Positions 26,677 to 36,900 of a stretch of DNA of 64,000 bases are shown piece by piece. The notes beneath the pieces were generated by a model. The model searched no databases. It saw only the letters and a list, made by a program, of their open reading frames with translations, and had not been told where the DNA came from. Origin of the DNA: JAGNRR01 sp965230665. GTDB taxonomy: Bacteria; Bacteroidota; Bacteroidia; Chitinophagales; Chitinophagaceae. Made by a program: the position numbers and the translations under genes. Each line of letters starts with the position of its first letter. The first letter of the stretch is position 1. The DNA lies in NCBI GenBank assembly GCA_965230665.1, contig CBDDLM010000004.1, positions 2,914,001-2,978,000 on the forward strand, written 5' to 3'.

Positions 26677-26817
26677 AATGAGTCTTTTATTTGAAACTAA
26701 CGTGTAGATTGAGGTTTTATTATGTTCATGGTCAAAATTGATATGAACGTAATGGAATATTCGCTGAACGTACACACCAATTGGATGGGTGATTAGAAAC
26801 AATACGAGTCTTTTTTC

Positions 26818-26825
26818 TTAATTTG
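26818..26825 (+). promoter_or_regulatory. -7-like box before the kelch gene
   Basis: TTAATTTG lies five bases before the ATG at 26831, implying a nearly leaderless transcript. The second base departs from TAnnTTTG. Confidence 0.35.
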
Positions 26826-26830
26826 CAACC

Positions 26831-28132
26831 ATGAGATCTATTCTTACTTTGGTTTTCCTTTTTGTCTTTTCAATCTCTAAAGCTCAGTTGTGGGTGCCTA
26901 CTCGAATTGCGAATATGCCGAGAGCGGTAAGCAATAATGCAGTTTGTGGCGCTATGGTAAATGGTCAGATGAATATGTATTCGTTCGGAGGAATTGATAC
27001 TTCGAAAGTGTTTAGCGGGATTACTCAAGAAGCTTATAAATGGCAACGCTCAAATAATACTTGGTCTGTCTTGCCATCGCTTCCAGATACACTTGGTAAA
27101 GTGGCCTCGGCAGCTTCAAACGTTAAGGGTAAAATCTATATTATTGGTGGGTACCATGTTTATGCTAATGGCAGTGAGAAGTCTTCTTCTCGTGTCCATA
27201 TTTTTGATCCACAAACGGATTCATATTTAGCGGATGGGGCGGCAATTCCTTTCCCAATTGATGATCAGGTACAATGTGTTTGGCGTGATAGTTTAATTTA
27301 TGTTATAACGGGCTGGAGTGATGTAGCCAATGTAAGTCGTGTTCAAGTTTATAACCCAAGCCAGAATAGTTGGCAACAGGCAACACCAGTTGCAACAAGT
27401 GCCTTTGAGGTTTTTGGTTCTCAAGGTGTTATCAGGAACGATACCATTTATTATTATGGAGGCGCCAATATGGGGATTAATTTTCCGGCTACCGACCTAA
27501 TGAGAATTGGTGTTATTGATTCTATGAATCCTACCGATATTAATTGGTTGCCTTTTTTAAAATATACAGGGCATCCGCTGTATAGAATGATTGGTCTTCC
27601 CAATCCTGATGGTAAAGTTTCTTTCTTGGGAGGCTCTTCTATCTCTTATAATTATAATGGGATTTCCTATGCAAGTGCTCAAGGAGTACCGCCTGCCGAC
27701 GAGCAGATAGTTTTTGATGTATCGGGTCAAAATTTCGGATCTGATTATTCGTATAACTTCCCTATGGATCTTAGAGGGTATGCCGACTTTACAAATAGTA
27801 CAAAGTATATATGTGGAGGAATGCGTGATAGCCAACGGGTGTCTAATTGGGCTTACCAACTGGATTTTATGCAAGGGGTGGGCACTACCGATTGGGCTAA
27901 GAAATATGGATTGCAAATTTACCCGAACCCTACGAGAGATCTTGTGCATATTCAACTCAATCGATCTTCAAAGGTTCAAATTAAGCTGTTGAACTCCGTG
28001 GGGCAGCTTATTTCGATGCAAAAACTGGGGAAACTGACGCGTTTAAACCTCAAAGAGTTACCAACTGGTCAGTATTTTTTGGTGTTTTTGTTGGATGGCG
28101 AAACCTATGTTGAGCAGATTCATAAACTTTAA
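26831..28132 (+). CDS. Secreted kelch-repeat protein with T9SS sorting domain
   Basis: The 433-residue protein has a signal peptide (about 1-18, ending S-K-A-Q). Kelch-type blades follow, for example M-Y-S-F-G-G-I-D-T, G-K-I-Y-I-I-G-G-Y, I-Y-V-I-T-G-W and T-I-Y-Y-Y-G-G-A, forming a beta-propeller up to about residue 350. The C-terminal T9SS sorting domain starts at I-Y-P-N-P-T-R-D. It is probably a cell-surface or released protein, with binding target unknown. It converges with the following gene. Confidence 0.85.
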   Translation: MRSILTLVFLFVFSISKAQLWVPTRIANMPRAVSNNAVCGAMVNGQMNMYSFGGIDTSKVFSGITQEAYKWQRSNNTWSVLPSLPDTLGKVASAASNVKGKIYIIGGYHVYANGSEKSSSRVHIFDPQTDSYLADGAAIPFPIDDQVQCVWRDSLIYVITGWSDVANVSRVQVYNPSQNSWQQATPVATSAFEVFGSQGVIRNDTIYYYGGANMGINFPATDLMRIGVIDSMNPTDINWLPFLKYTGHPLYRMIGLPNPDGKVSFLGGSSISYNYNGISYASAQGVPPADEQIVFDVSGQNFGSDYSYNFPMDLRGYADFTNSTKYICGGMRDSQRVSNWAYQLDFMQGVGTTDWAKKYGLQIYPNPTRDLVHIQLNRSSKVQIKLLNSVGQLISMQKLGKLTRLNLKELPTGQYFLVFLLDGETYVEQIHKL

Positions 28133-28147
28133 TACTGTAGTAAGGAT

Positions 28148-28972
28148 CTACCACCTTTTTCCAATGCGCAAACCAATAAATGCATTGTAGTAAAAAGCCT
28201 TGGCCTGTTCTTTTACCATAAGTTTCATTTTTCGTGTATACCCCAAAAGTTGTCCTCCAAGTTGGATGCTTTTTGTGAAGGCGGGGTGTTTGCCTATTTC
28301 AGCTTCTAAAGTTCCACCTAGTATGAGTCCTGGTATAAAAGCAATATCATTTAAGGTATGCTTGAAATTCGCTTTACCATAGATAGTTGATCTGTTCAAA
28401 AATTGTTGTTGATTAGATGACCCATATACTTCTTCTCGGACCTCCACCCTGTTATTCGGTAGTGGGTATTTAAGTTTTAGTGCATACGGTTTTAAGATGC
28501 CCAAAGAGAAACCGCCCGAATAATTAAAAAAAATGTCTATTGATGGAGATAGGAGCCCCTCAAACAGACGATTTTTTTTACCTAATGTTAGATTGATGTT
28601 GGATAGCGAATTTTGCTTGCCAAAAATATAGGGTTTGGGTTTGCCAAAGGGCTTTACTTCCAAATTGTTTGGTCTAAACTTTTCCTCCTTGTCCGATTTA
28701 ATTTCTGAGAAGAAAATAGAAAAAGTATTTGATGAACGGATACTTTTTTTTCGTTCATATTGTAATCCTAGTACATAGCCAGAGGTAGTGGCTTGTCCAA
28801 AGAAACTGAGTGTTTGTTTTGGGTTGTTAGGTTTTGTTGATAAAAAAGAAGAGCGGTTTCTTATGTTAGTCATACTTTTTTTAAGCTGCTTTTTTTTTGA
28901 TACAACTGCATCTTGTCCAGTTGTATCAAACGCACAGAATACAAAAAAAGCAAAAAGCAAGAGATGCCGCAT
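28148..28972 (-). CDS. Secreted protein of unknown function, probable outer-membrane barrel
   Basis: The open frame begins at 28984, but the second methionine (28972) is the better signal-peptide start (M-R-H-L-L-L-F-A-F-F-V-F-C). After a Lys-rich stretch (about 25-45) there are alternating strands such as G-Y-V-L-G-L-Q-Y-E-R and F-F-N-Y-S-G-G-F-S-L-G-I-L. The protein ends A-F-Y-Y-N-A-F-I-G-L-R-I-G-K-R-W, a typical barrel-closing strand. No family is recognised. Confidence 0.65.
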   Translation of the reverse strand: MRHLLLFAFFVFCAFDTTGQDAVVSKKKQLKKSMTNIRNRSSFLSTKPNNPKQTLSFFGQATTSGYVLGLQYERKKSIRSSNTFSIFFSEIKSDKEEKFRPNNLEVKPFGKPKPYIFGKQNSLSNINLTLGKKNRLFEGLLSPSIDIFFNYSGGFSLGILKPYALKLKYPLPNNRVEVREEVYGSSNQQQFLNRSTIYGKANFKHTLNDIAFIPGLILGGTLEAEIGKHPAFTKSIQLGGQLLGYTRKMKLMVKEQAKAFYYNAFIGLRIGKRW

Positions 28973-29099
28973 GTAACAAAGCAACGTATTTTTTTTGATT
29001 TTATGCGCCCGCCGAAAAATAAAAAAGACGAAATCTTTTTTACAATCTGCTTAGGATGTTTTTGAATAAGGAAAAACTAAAAAATGATACATTTACAGC

Positions 29100-32000
29100 G
29101 TGCCTAAATTCCTTGCCTTCATAATACTTATGCTATTGAGCAATATCTGTATTGCACAACAACCAGATTTTGAGGTGCATCGCAGGCAGTATGAAAAGCA
29201 GATTTGGCAAGTTTATCAGACCGCAGCCTATGATGTATACTATACAAAAGGTGCGGATACGTTAGTTGCAGAAGTTTTGTTGGAGATTCAAGATGTACTT
29301 CAGGAAATAGAAGATTCACTTTTTACGAGTCGTATAAGAAAACTAAATATTATACTATATCCTACTATCGCCTCTTTGCAAGAGAGTAATATTGGTATTT
29401 CAGCGGACCGAGTATTACCGATCGGTAGCAAGCGTTTTACGGGAAATAGAGTTTTACTTGCGTATAAAGGTAACCGGACTTTGCTCCGTGCTGATCTGAA
29501 AGAAAAAATACTAGACGCTTACATACAACAAAGAATTTACGGTAAAGGTTTGAAGGCGTTTCTTAAAAGTGCAAATGAAAGTAGGGTGCCTAATTGGTTT
29601 AAAAGGAGTGTTCCCACTTTTTATAGCCACGGGTGGACCGTTGAGCGCGATTTAGTTTTTAAGAATATATTACTCATTCCCAAAAAGAAAACCTTTGTTG
29701 ACCTTATAGAACAAGAACCACAACTTAGCGGTATGGCTTTATTGTATTATTTGAGCAAGACGCAACGCAAAGGCACCTTGTCGAATCTTATCTTCATGGT
29801 CTTAAAAGGGAAGTCCTTAGCCCAAAGTGCCCAGCTTGTTTATAAAAAACCGCTCTGGAAACTTCAACAGAACGCCTTGCTATTTTTTGTAAACCGCTAT
29901 TTGAATGATAATAGCAAGCCATTTTCTTCACTTGCTTGGAAGGAAAGTTTCAAACTTCCGAAGGAGATTTTGAAAAGTCAGTCTATTGAAGTTTTTAAAA
30001 CTTCACCCGAGTTGAATAAAGCGGTAGTGCTTGCTAAAGGGGTTCGAAGCTATTCAGTTTATGTATATCATTTCGATAGTAAAGAGCCCTATAAATTACT
30101 TAGCGTTCCGATACAAGAAGTTTTTCAAGAACCCAACATTCCTGTGTTGGCCTGGGGTATAACCAATCGCGGAGTCAAATTAGGTATAAGTTATCATGAC
30201 AAGGGGCAGCTTATTTTTAGAGAATATTTTTTTAAAAAAGAAATCAAACCTTATCGTACAACACAACTTGTTTTAAAAGAAGTTGATGCCATTAATGAGA
30301 TCTCATTCTCTCAAGATCGACAGGTTTATTTCTCTGCCAATAAGGCTGGGATGTGTGATGTATATTTACTTAAAGGAAATAGTCTTAGACGAATAACATA
30401 TTCTAAAAATGAGGAGGGCGGATTATTGTTTGGTTCGTATCAGGGTAAACAAGGGCTGTTCTTTACGGCTTCTTATCGTGGAGATACTGTTTATATCAAT
30501 AAGGCAATGAACCAATTGTCTAAGAAATCGAATTTATATTTTCTGGATACGGAAAAAATTGAAATACTTTGGCATCAAAGTAAACCATATGTCATTCCAA
30601 TTGTGGTTAGGACAGGGGATCAAGAAGTAGCTAATGCCTCGTATAAACAACACCAAGAAGCCTTGTACTATTCTTTTTTAGAAAGTGGCTATCAAGAAGT
30701 CAAGTCCAATAAGAGCGGGGTGGAATGTGTGTATAGGAATAAAAAAGCATTCTTAGATTACAAACCAATGGGTGATTCCATTTACACCTTTCACTTGCAA
30801 GGAGACGTGATACAGCGTTCTACAGTACAACAACAAAAACAAGTTGCTGTCAAAAGCATTGCTGCTATGGAATTCGAGCTTGCGAAAAAAAGAAAGCTCC
30901 AAAAAGCGATAGTAGAACATAAGAAAAAAAATAAGCTGAATTTATTCGGCCCAGATCAGCAGGAAGTGAAGCGTTATCAGGATAGCTTGTTACGAGCCAA
31001 ATATTTTAATCCTAAACGCAGCAACCCCTATAAACTCAAATTGTTATCAGATTATACCTCCGCCAGTCTAAACAATTCATTACTCATCAATCGATATCAG
31101 CCTTATCAATTTAATCAAGGGTTATTTCATCAAGCAAAGGTCGGAGGCTTAATTCAATATGCCTTCTCTGACTTATTCGAAAACTATCGAGTGGCCGCAG
31201 GAGTGCGTTTGCCAGCTAATGGAAATGGGAGTGATTTTTTTCTATCTTATGAAAATAGGAAAAGATTGCTAGATTGGGGTGGAGCTTTTTTAAGACATGT
31301 AGAGAAGTTTAGTTTGCCTAATAATTCAAAGTGGTTTGCACAGGGTGGGGTGTATTTCCCACCTTATATTCGACAAAAGACAAATTATCTAGAGGGGTAT
31401 ATACGATATCCTTTTAGCAAAAGTCAAGCGCTCAAAATGTCAATGGCGTTAAGGCATGATCGTCAAGTATTTATAGCAAACGATACCTTCAGTTTATTCT
31501 ATCCAGATACAACACAGCTGTGGAGCTTAGGGCGTTTAAGTTATCAATTGGATCGAAGTAAAAAAATACTAGAAGATATTCGAACAGGATTTAGAGGGCA
31601 ATTCTTTTTTGAGTATCATGCTCAGCTAGCGCAGGTGCAAACCTCTTTTATGCATTTGGGGCTAGACCTTCGCTACTATCTTCCAATTTACAAGAACATG
31701 ATTTGGGCGAATAGATTGCAAGCGGCTAGCTCAGGGGGAGAGACGAATGGTATTATGTATACCTTGGGAGGGACACAAAATCAACTGGCTCCACAAGTAG
31801 ATTCACAGGCTAATTTCTTGCCAACGGATAATTATTCGTTGATTGCGTATGCTACTGGGCTCAGAGGATATGCGCAGAATGTTCGTTTTGGTAATACCTA
31901 TACCTTACTGAACTCAGAAATTAGAGTGCCAATATTGAATACCTTTTTTAATATACAAACACGCTTAAATGCCTTGAATAAACTTAAACTCATTCTGTTC

Positions 32001-32195
32001 GTCGATGTGGCGAATGCCTGGAACCGAGAAAAAATCTCTTGGGATCGAACACCTCAATGGACACAAAGTTATGGCGTGGGTTTACATACTAATTTATTGA
32101 ACTATCAGATAAGAATGGATGTAGCGTGGCAAAACTTGCAGCAAAACAATGTGAAGACACCCTTGATTATGTTTTCGCTAGGGCAAAATTTCTAA
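29100..32195 (+). CDS. Large outer-membrane protein: MA-like domain, beta-propeller, C-terminal barrel
   Basis: The 1031-residue protein starts with GTG and has a signal peptide (ending C-I-A-Q, about residue 20). The N-terminal region (about 40-270) has the V-P-N-W-F-K-R-S-V-P-T-F-Y-S segment and general layout of peptidase-MA-like domains, but the HExxH zinc motif is absent, so it is probably not a protease. Residues about 285-560 look like a TolB/PD40-type propeller. A Lys-rich linker precedes a C-terminal region (about 660-1031) with repeated aromatic-ended strands, ending M-F-S-L-G-Q-N-F, consistent with a BamA/surface-antigen barrel. Its function is unknown. Confidence 0.72.
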   Translation: MPKFLAFIILMLLSNICIAQQPDFEVHRRQYEKQIWQVYQTAAYDVYYTKGADTLVAEVLLEIQDVLQEIEDSLFTSRIRKLNIILYPTIASLQESNIGISADRVLPIGSKRFTGNRVLLAYKGNRTLLRADLKEKILDAYIQQRIYGKGLKAFLKSANESRVPNWFKRSVPTFYSHGWTVERDLVFKNILLIPKKKTFVDLIEQEPQLSGMALLYYLSKTQRKGTLSNLIFMVLKGKSLAQSAQLVYKKPLWKLQQNALLFFVNRYLNDNSKPFSSLAWKESFKLPKEILKSQSIEVFKTSPELNKAVVLAKGVRSYSVYVYHFDSKEPYKLLSVPIQEVFQEPNIPVLAWGITNRGVKLGISYHDKGQLIFREYFFKKEIKPYRTTQLVLKEVDAINEISFSQDRQVYFSANKAGMCDVYLLKGNSLRRITYSKNEEGGLLFGSYQGKQGLFFTASYRGDTVYINKAMNQLSKKSNLYFLDTEKIEILWHQSKPYVIPIVVRTGDQEVANASYKQHQEALYYSFLESGYQEVKSNKSGVECVYRNKKAFLDYKPMGDSIYTFHLQGDVIQRSTVQQQKQVAVKSIAAMEFELAKKRKLQKAIVEHKKKNKLNLFGPDQQEVKRYQDSLLRAKYFNPKRSNPYKLKLLSDYTSASLNNSLLINRYQPYQFNQGLFHQAKVGGLIQYAFSDLFENYRVAAGVRLPANGNGSDFFLSYENRKRLLDWGGAFLRHVEKFSLPNNSKWFAQGGVYFPPYIRQKTNYLEGYIRYPFSKSQALKMSMALRHDRQVFIANDTFSLFYPDTTQLWSLGRLSYQLDRSKKILEDIRTGFRGQFFFEYHAQLAQVQTSFMHLGLDLRYYLPIYKNMIWANRLQAASSGGETNGIMYTLGGTQNQLAPQVDSQANFLPTDNYSLIAYATGLRGYAQNVRFGNTYTLLNSEIRVPILNTFFNIQTRLNALNKLKLILFVDVANAWNREKISWDRTPQWTQSYGVGLHTNLLNYQIRMDVAWQNLQQNNVKTPLIMFSLGQNF

Positions 32196-32436
32196 ACTAT
32201 GCTTTACTAGATTGATACAAGACACAAGTTTTCTTTGAAAAGATGTAGAACATAAACTCCTTATGTTGTGCATTACGAAATTTGTTTTCGAATAATGCGT
32301 TTCAAGATAATGGCTGCATGATATGTAAAAAAATGGTTACCATTTGGGTAGTAAAAAAAATAAGTTGATATGAATCAAACTTTTACATGCAATATTTTAT
32401 TTAGGTTCGCGTTTTAATAAAGATGATCGACTTCTG

Positions 32437-33951
32437 TTGAAAACAATACAATACATATTTCTTTTGATTGGTGCTTTCGGAGTACGTACTGTGGCTGCGC
32501 AGCAAATAAATGAGTATGTGACTTTGCAAGAAGTGCCAGAAGAGAACTTTAGCAAGTTTAGGGATCAGAGTAAGCAATATCTTGATTTACGAACAGATAG
32601 GATAGAAAAACTATATAAGCGGCAGGATAAGCAGATTAGAAAATCCTTGAAACGACTAGCTAGAAAAGAACAAAAACTCAAAGCAAAGTATAAAAAGAAG
32701 GATAGTTTATTGCGAGCCCGTTTACGAGGGACTACTAGTTTTGATAGCTTAAAAAAAGTATATGCGCAGAAGAAAGCAACAACTTCAAATACTCAAGTAC
32801 ATAGGAGTGTGAACAAAGGTTTAGATTCCCTCTTAGTCATTAAGAGGTACACCGACCAAAAAATAACAATGGCCAAGCAGAAAGGTCTTTTGAGCAATGG
32901 GGTAAATAGCTTATCCACTTCGCATGAGCATTTAGATGATTTAAAATCTAAGTTAGCTATTCAGCAAGAGATTCAGCAGCTGAGTCAACAACACGGCCAG
33001 CGCCTTAAAAACGCAATTGGAGGAATTGATAATAAAGCTGATTTAAAAGGTTTGAGTAAGGAGTTATTTTACTTTAAAGGGAAAATTCAGGCCTATAAAG
33101 ATCTGGCGAAGGAGCCAGAAAAATTGGAACGCTTGGCTTTAGAATATTTGCAAGGAACTCCAGGTTTTGAAACGGCTGTTTCCAATGGTTTAAGAAAACA
33201 AGCTACACAGGGTGGGATTTCACTTCAGGATACTAAACCAGAGGATTTAGCGCGTATGGGTTTTCAGACCAAAAGCCAAGTGCAAGGTCAGCTTAAGAAA
33301 AAGTTTAATCTAAACAGTGCTGAGAAAATAAATACGTTTAAGAATAAAACAACGCAGGCTAAAGCAGAGTATGATAAATTAAAGACGGGGAAGGAGAGCT
33401 TTAAAAAACAAATTGCAGAAGGGAAAAAAGAAGGCTTTAAAGCCAATCCACTGCGCAATATGCCCTTAGTAAAGCGCATCGAGAAAAACTTTAACTGGCA
33501 GGTAAACAGAGCTGCCAATGGCCAACCAGCTATAGCCAATTTTGCGGTACAGCTTGGTTTTAGGCATACGCCTAGGTTGACTTATCAACTATTGGCGGGT
33601 ACTGCTATTGGATTAGGAAAGGGGATTCGAGATATTCGAATAAGCTATCAAGGAGTTCGACTGGGTGCGAATACAGATTGGAACTGGATTTGGGGATTTA
33701 GTGGGCAAGTGGGTTATGAAGTTTTGTTCAAAGAGTATACCCATTCCTACTTTGAACAAGATAATACGCAGTTAGAACCACAGCAAATTAATGAAACAAA
33801 AAAATTACGGCATACGGCTTATGCTGGACTCATGAAAACCTATAAAATCAACAAGAAGTATAGAGGTACCGTGCTTATAGGCTATGACTTCTTATGGAAC
33901 AAATACGATAAAAGATCACCTTTAATAATAAGATTTGGATGGAAAAAATAA
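32437..33951 (+). CDS. Coiled-coil outer-membrane-type protein heading the RHS operon
   Basis: The 504-residue protein begins with TTG and has a signal peptide (ending V-A-A-Q-Q). Residues about 40-330 are highly charged, Lys/Gln-rich and predicted coiled coil. Residues about 350-504 are beta-rich, with G-T-A-I-G-L-G-K-G, a G-A-N-T-D-W-N-W-I-W-G-F-S-G segment, and a terminal I-I-R-F-G-W-K-K strand, suggesting a small outer-membrane barrel. Its stop overlaps the next RHS-like gene by 13 bases, so it belongs to that operon and is a candidate anchor or transport partner. Its signal peptide resembles that of the RHS toxin gene (K-T-I-Q-Y-I against K-T-V-Q-Y-I). Confidence 0.68.
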   Translation: MKTIQYIFLLIGAFGVRTVAAQQINEYVTLQEVPEENFSKFRDQSKQYLDLRTDRIEKLYKRQDKQIRKSLKRLARKEQKLKAKYKKKDSLLRARLRGTTSFDSLKKVYAQKKATTSNTQVHRSVNKGLDSLLVIKRYTDQKITMAKQKGLLSNGVNSLSTSHEHLDDLKSKLAIQQEIQQLSQQHGQRLKNAIGGIDNKADLKGLSKELFYFKGKIQAYKDLAKEPEKLERLALEYLQGTPGFETAVSNGLRKQATQGGISLQDTKPEDLARMGFQTKSQVQGQLKKKFNLNSAEKINTFKNKTTQAKAEYDKLKTGKESFKKQIAEGKKEGFKANPLRNMPLVKRIEKNFNWQVNRAANGQPAIANFAVQLGFRHTPRLTYQLLAGTAIGLGKGIRDIRISYQGVRLGANTDWNWIWGFSGQVGYEVLFKEYTHSYFEQDNTQLEPQQINETKKLRHTAYAGLMKTYKINKKYRGTVLIGYDFLWNKYDKRSPLIIRFGWKK

Positions 33952-36900
33952 AGAACCCAATAATGAAACAACTAAAAATGAATATAACAATTCGATACAC
34001 GCTTTTGTTGTTACTCTTCATGTGTAACCTTCAACTGCGAGCACAAGTAGGTGCGGAGCGCATCAGTAATAATCTATTTAATGGCACCGCCAATATCACC
34101 GTTCCGCTTGTGAGCAAATCTGTTGATGGGGTGAATGCAAGTGTTTCATTAGGATACCACACTGGGGGGATTAAGATGAATCGTATCCCTTCTAGTACTG
34201 GTTTGGGCTGGGAAATGAGTACAGCTGCCCGTATTACACGATCGATTAAGGGTAAGCCTGATGAAATCGGGTATTGGAAACGACGAAATGATAGTATCAA
34301 TGGCAAAACGCTAGGCGATGTTGAAACGCGTGTTGCTGTGGCTAATGGTGTGCTAGATGGAGAAAGTGATATGTTCTCCGTTGTGGTTAACGGACAACAA
34401 GTCCGTTTTATGTTTGATTGTAATAATCATGTAGAAACCTTTCCAAGCAATGCAAAGTTGAAAATAGAACGAATCTATAATGGAAATTTAGTGGCGCAAA
34501 TTCCTGATACAGCTTATGTTAGTCTTGGGTTTAAAGTAACGGATGCTCAGGGCAACCAGTTCTTCTTTGCAGAGGGAAATCAAACGCAGATTAAATTTTA
34601 CAATTATGGTAATACAAATACCACATATACCTATACTGGTTACTTTGCTACGGACTGGGTTATTGAAAAAGTAGTGAGTTATAATGGTCGTGAGATACAC
34701 TATACCTATGAGCGTAGTACGTATTATCCTGTATTAACAGGCTATAGCCAAGAGATTAATATTCCTCAAATAGACAAAGACGTCTCATTAAGCAATGGTG
34801 TGAATACAAAACATTGCCTCATCAAAACAATTGAGTATCCCGATTTAAAGGTAAGCTTTGACTATTATGGAGATACGGGTTCGAATTATACGTGGCCTCG
34901 TTGTGATGTGGATGGGACCAAAGCCTTAGAGAAAATTACCATCGAAGGCAAAGAAGATGTACCACCCCATGCGCTCACAGTGCCTGCGCTTACCAAACGA
35001 TATATTTGGTTTGATATGCGATACTTTATTTCTGATACGGACTTTCATGGATTTAATGTTACAGAAATGGCGTATCAAGGTGGCGGAAGCCCTTGCACTG
35101 GACCTTGGAGCAATTATAACATAAATGAGCTCAGGTTGAAGTTGGCTAAAATAGAATCCTCTTATAGCACAACAGGTCCTAAACGATTGCTATATGATTT
35201 TGATTATTATGATGTAGCAGACTTTCGAGGCCCGATGGCTCCTAATCGTATGACACATACCCAAGATTATTGGGGCTATTATAAGCGCGGTGATATTTAC
35301 GCTACCTCTGGTATCACCTATCCGAGTAATGATCCGGTGAACATTTACCAGTCAGATTTTGTGCCTCGAGATAGTTTAGGTTCTACTGCACCCTTTTTTG
35401 TTGGAGTGCCAAGAGAGGCTGATACCATGAATCGGATATTCACCCTTAAGAAAATTAAAAATGAGGCAGGAGGAGTAACAGAATTTACCTATGGATTGCA
35501 TTCAATAACGTTGGGAGGGGATACTCTAAATTTAGATGGTTTGCGTTTAGATAAGATCAAAACTTATGATGAACACCATGAAAACCTTACAGTGAGAGAA
35601 ACACACTATACCTATGATGATATAGAATGGTTGGTGCCCATGAGTGCTTACCCGAATGACATTAAAGATTTGTTTAAAAGGAAGGTTCGTTTTCTTGCCA
35701 CACCTTATGGACCCAGCGGTCCTTCTGGTCCTACACAAATTTATGACGATCGTGAAGTGATATCGAACCATTCTATTATTACCAATAGTGGATCGCAACA
35801 CGGTTATGGTAAAGTAACGGTTACAAATAAGTCTATTTATCAGTCTGCTAATGGAGCTACTCCTCAAACATATACAGATGTCTTAGGAAGTACAGAGCAT
35901 TATTTTTCAAAACTTAAAACGGCCAGTTCGAATATTAATGTAGTGGCGAATATTTTAAATGGCTCAGGAACGTATACGCCACTTGGAAGCAATGGATATG
36001 TAATACAAAATTTTCCACCCGATTCGGTATCTTACTTACCCAATGCGAGTACCGCTGCGGTTAGTACATCAGAAACAGATTATATTTTTCATGCTAGCCC
36101 TTATGATGAAGATCCATTTACGAACAGAGATTATGCACTGAATTGGGCAGTAGGCTTACCTATTAAAAAAGTTTCCTTTGATCCTAATGGACAAAAAACC
36201 AAAGAAATGGAAATGTTTTATGATGTTCATGTGAAAGCATTAAATTCGGATAATTTTTTACAATTGAGTGCCTCTAATGCAACAGGAATTAGCGAAGATT
36301 ATGGGGGCATAGTAGGGACTAATAATAACGCATCCTATAAAAGTGATTATTATTTCCCATTGGTCGGTAAGGTGCAAGTAAAGAAAACGAAGAAAAAATC
36401 TTATTTAAGTAGTACTGTTTCAAAAGAAACAGAGTCAGAACTGTTTTATAATGCACAGGGAGATGTAGAACGCAGTATTACGAAACCTGATCTAAGCCAA
36501 CCGAATGAGTTAGTTGAAAAGAAGTTGTTTTATAGTTATGATAATAACCATTGGAGTAGCGATACGGCTATGACACAGTTAGACCAAGAAGGCATCACCT
36601 CTATGGTGTATAGCGAGGTTTGGAAGAAAAAGCCAAATGATAGTATTCGCCTTGTTTCTGCATCAGGGGCAGGTTTTGGCCAGTTTGATGGTAAAGTACG
36701 TACAAAAAACAAGTATAGTACCGTGCTCAGCAAGCCAAGTGCTACGTATACAACAGGTTCCTTTAATTTAACTGGGGCGGGTACTGGAGCTAGTATTCCT
36801 AACTTTGAACAGTCTGGTGAAATTTCAAAATACGATCAGTGGGGGCATGCATTAGAAGCAAGTTATAAAGGGCTTTATTCTGCCACAATTTATGATGAAG

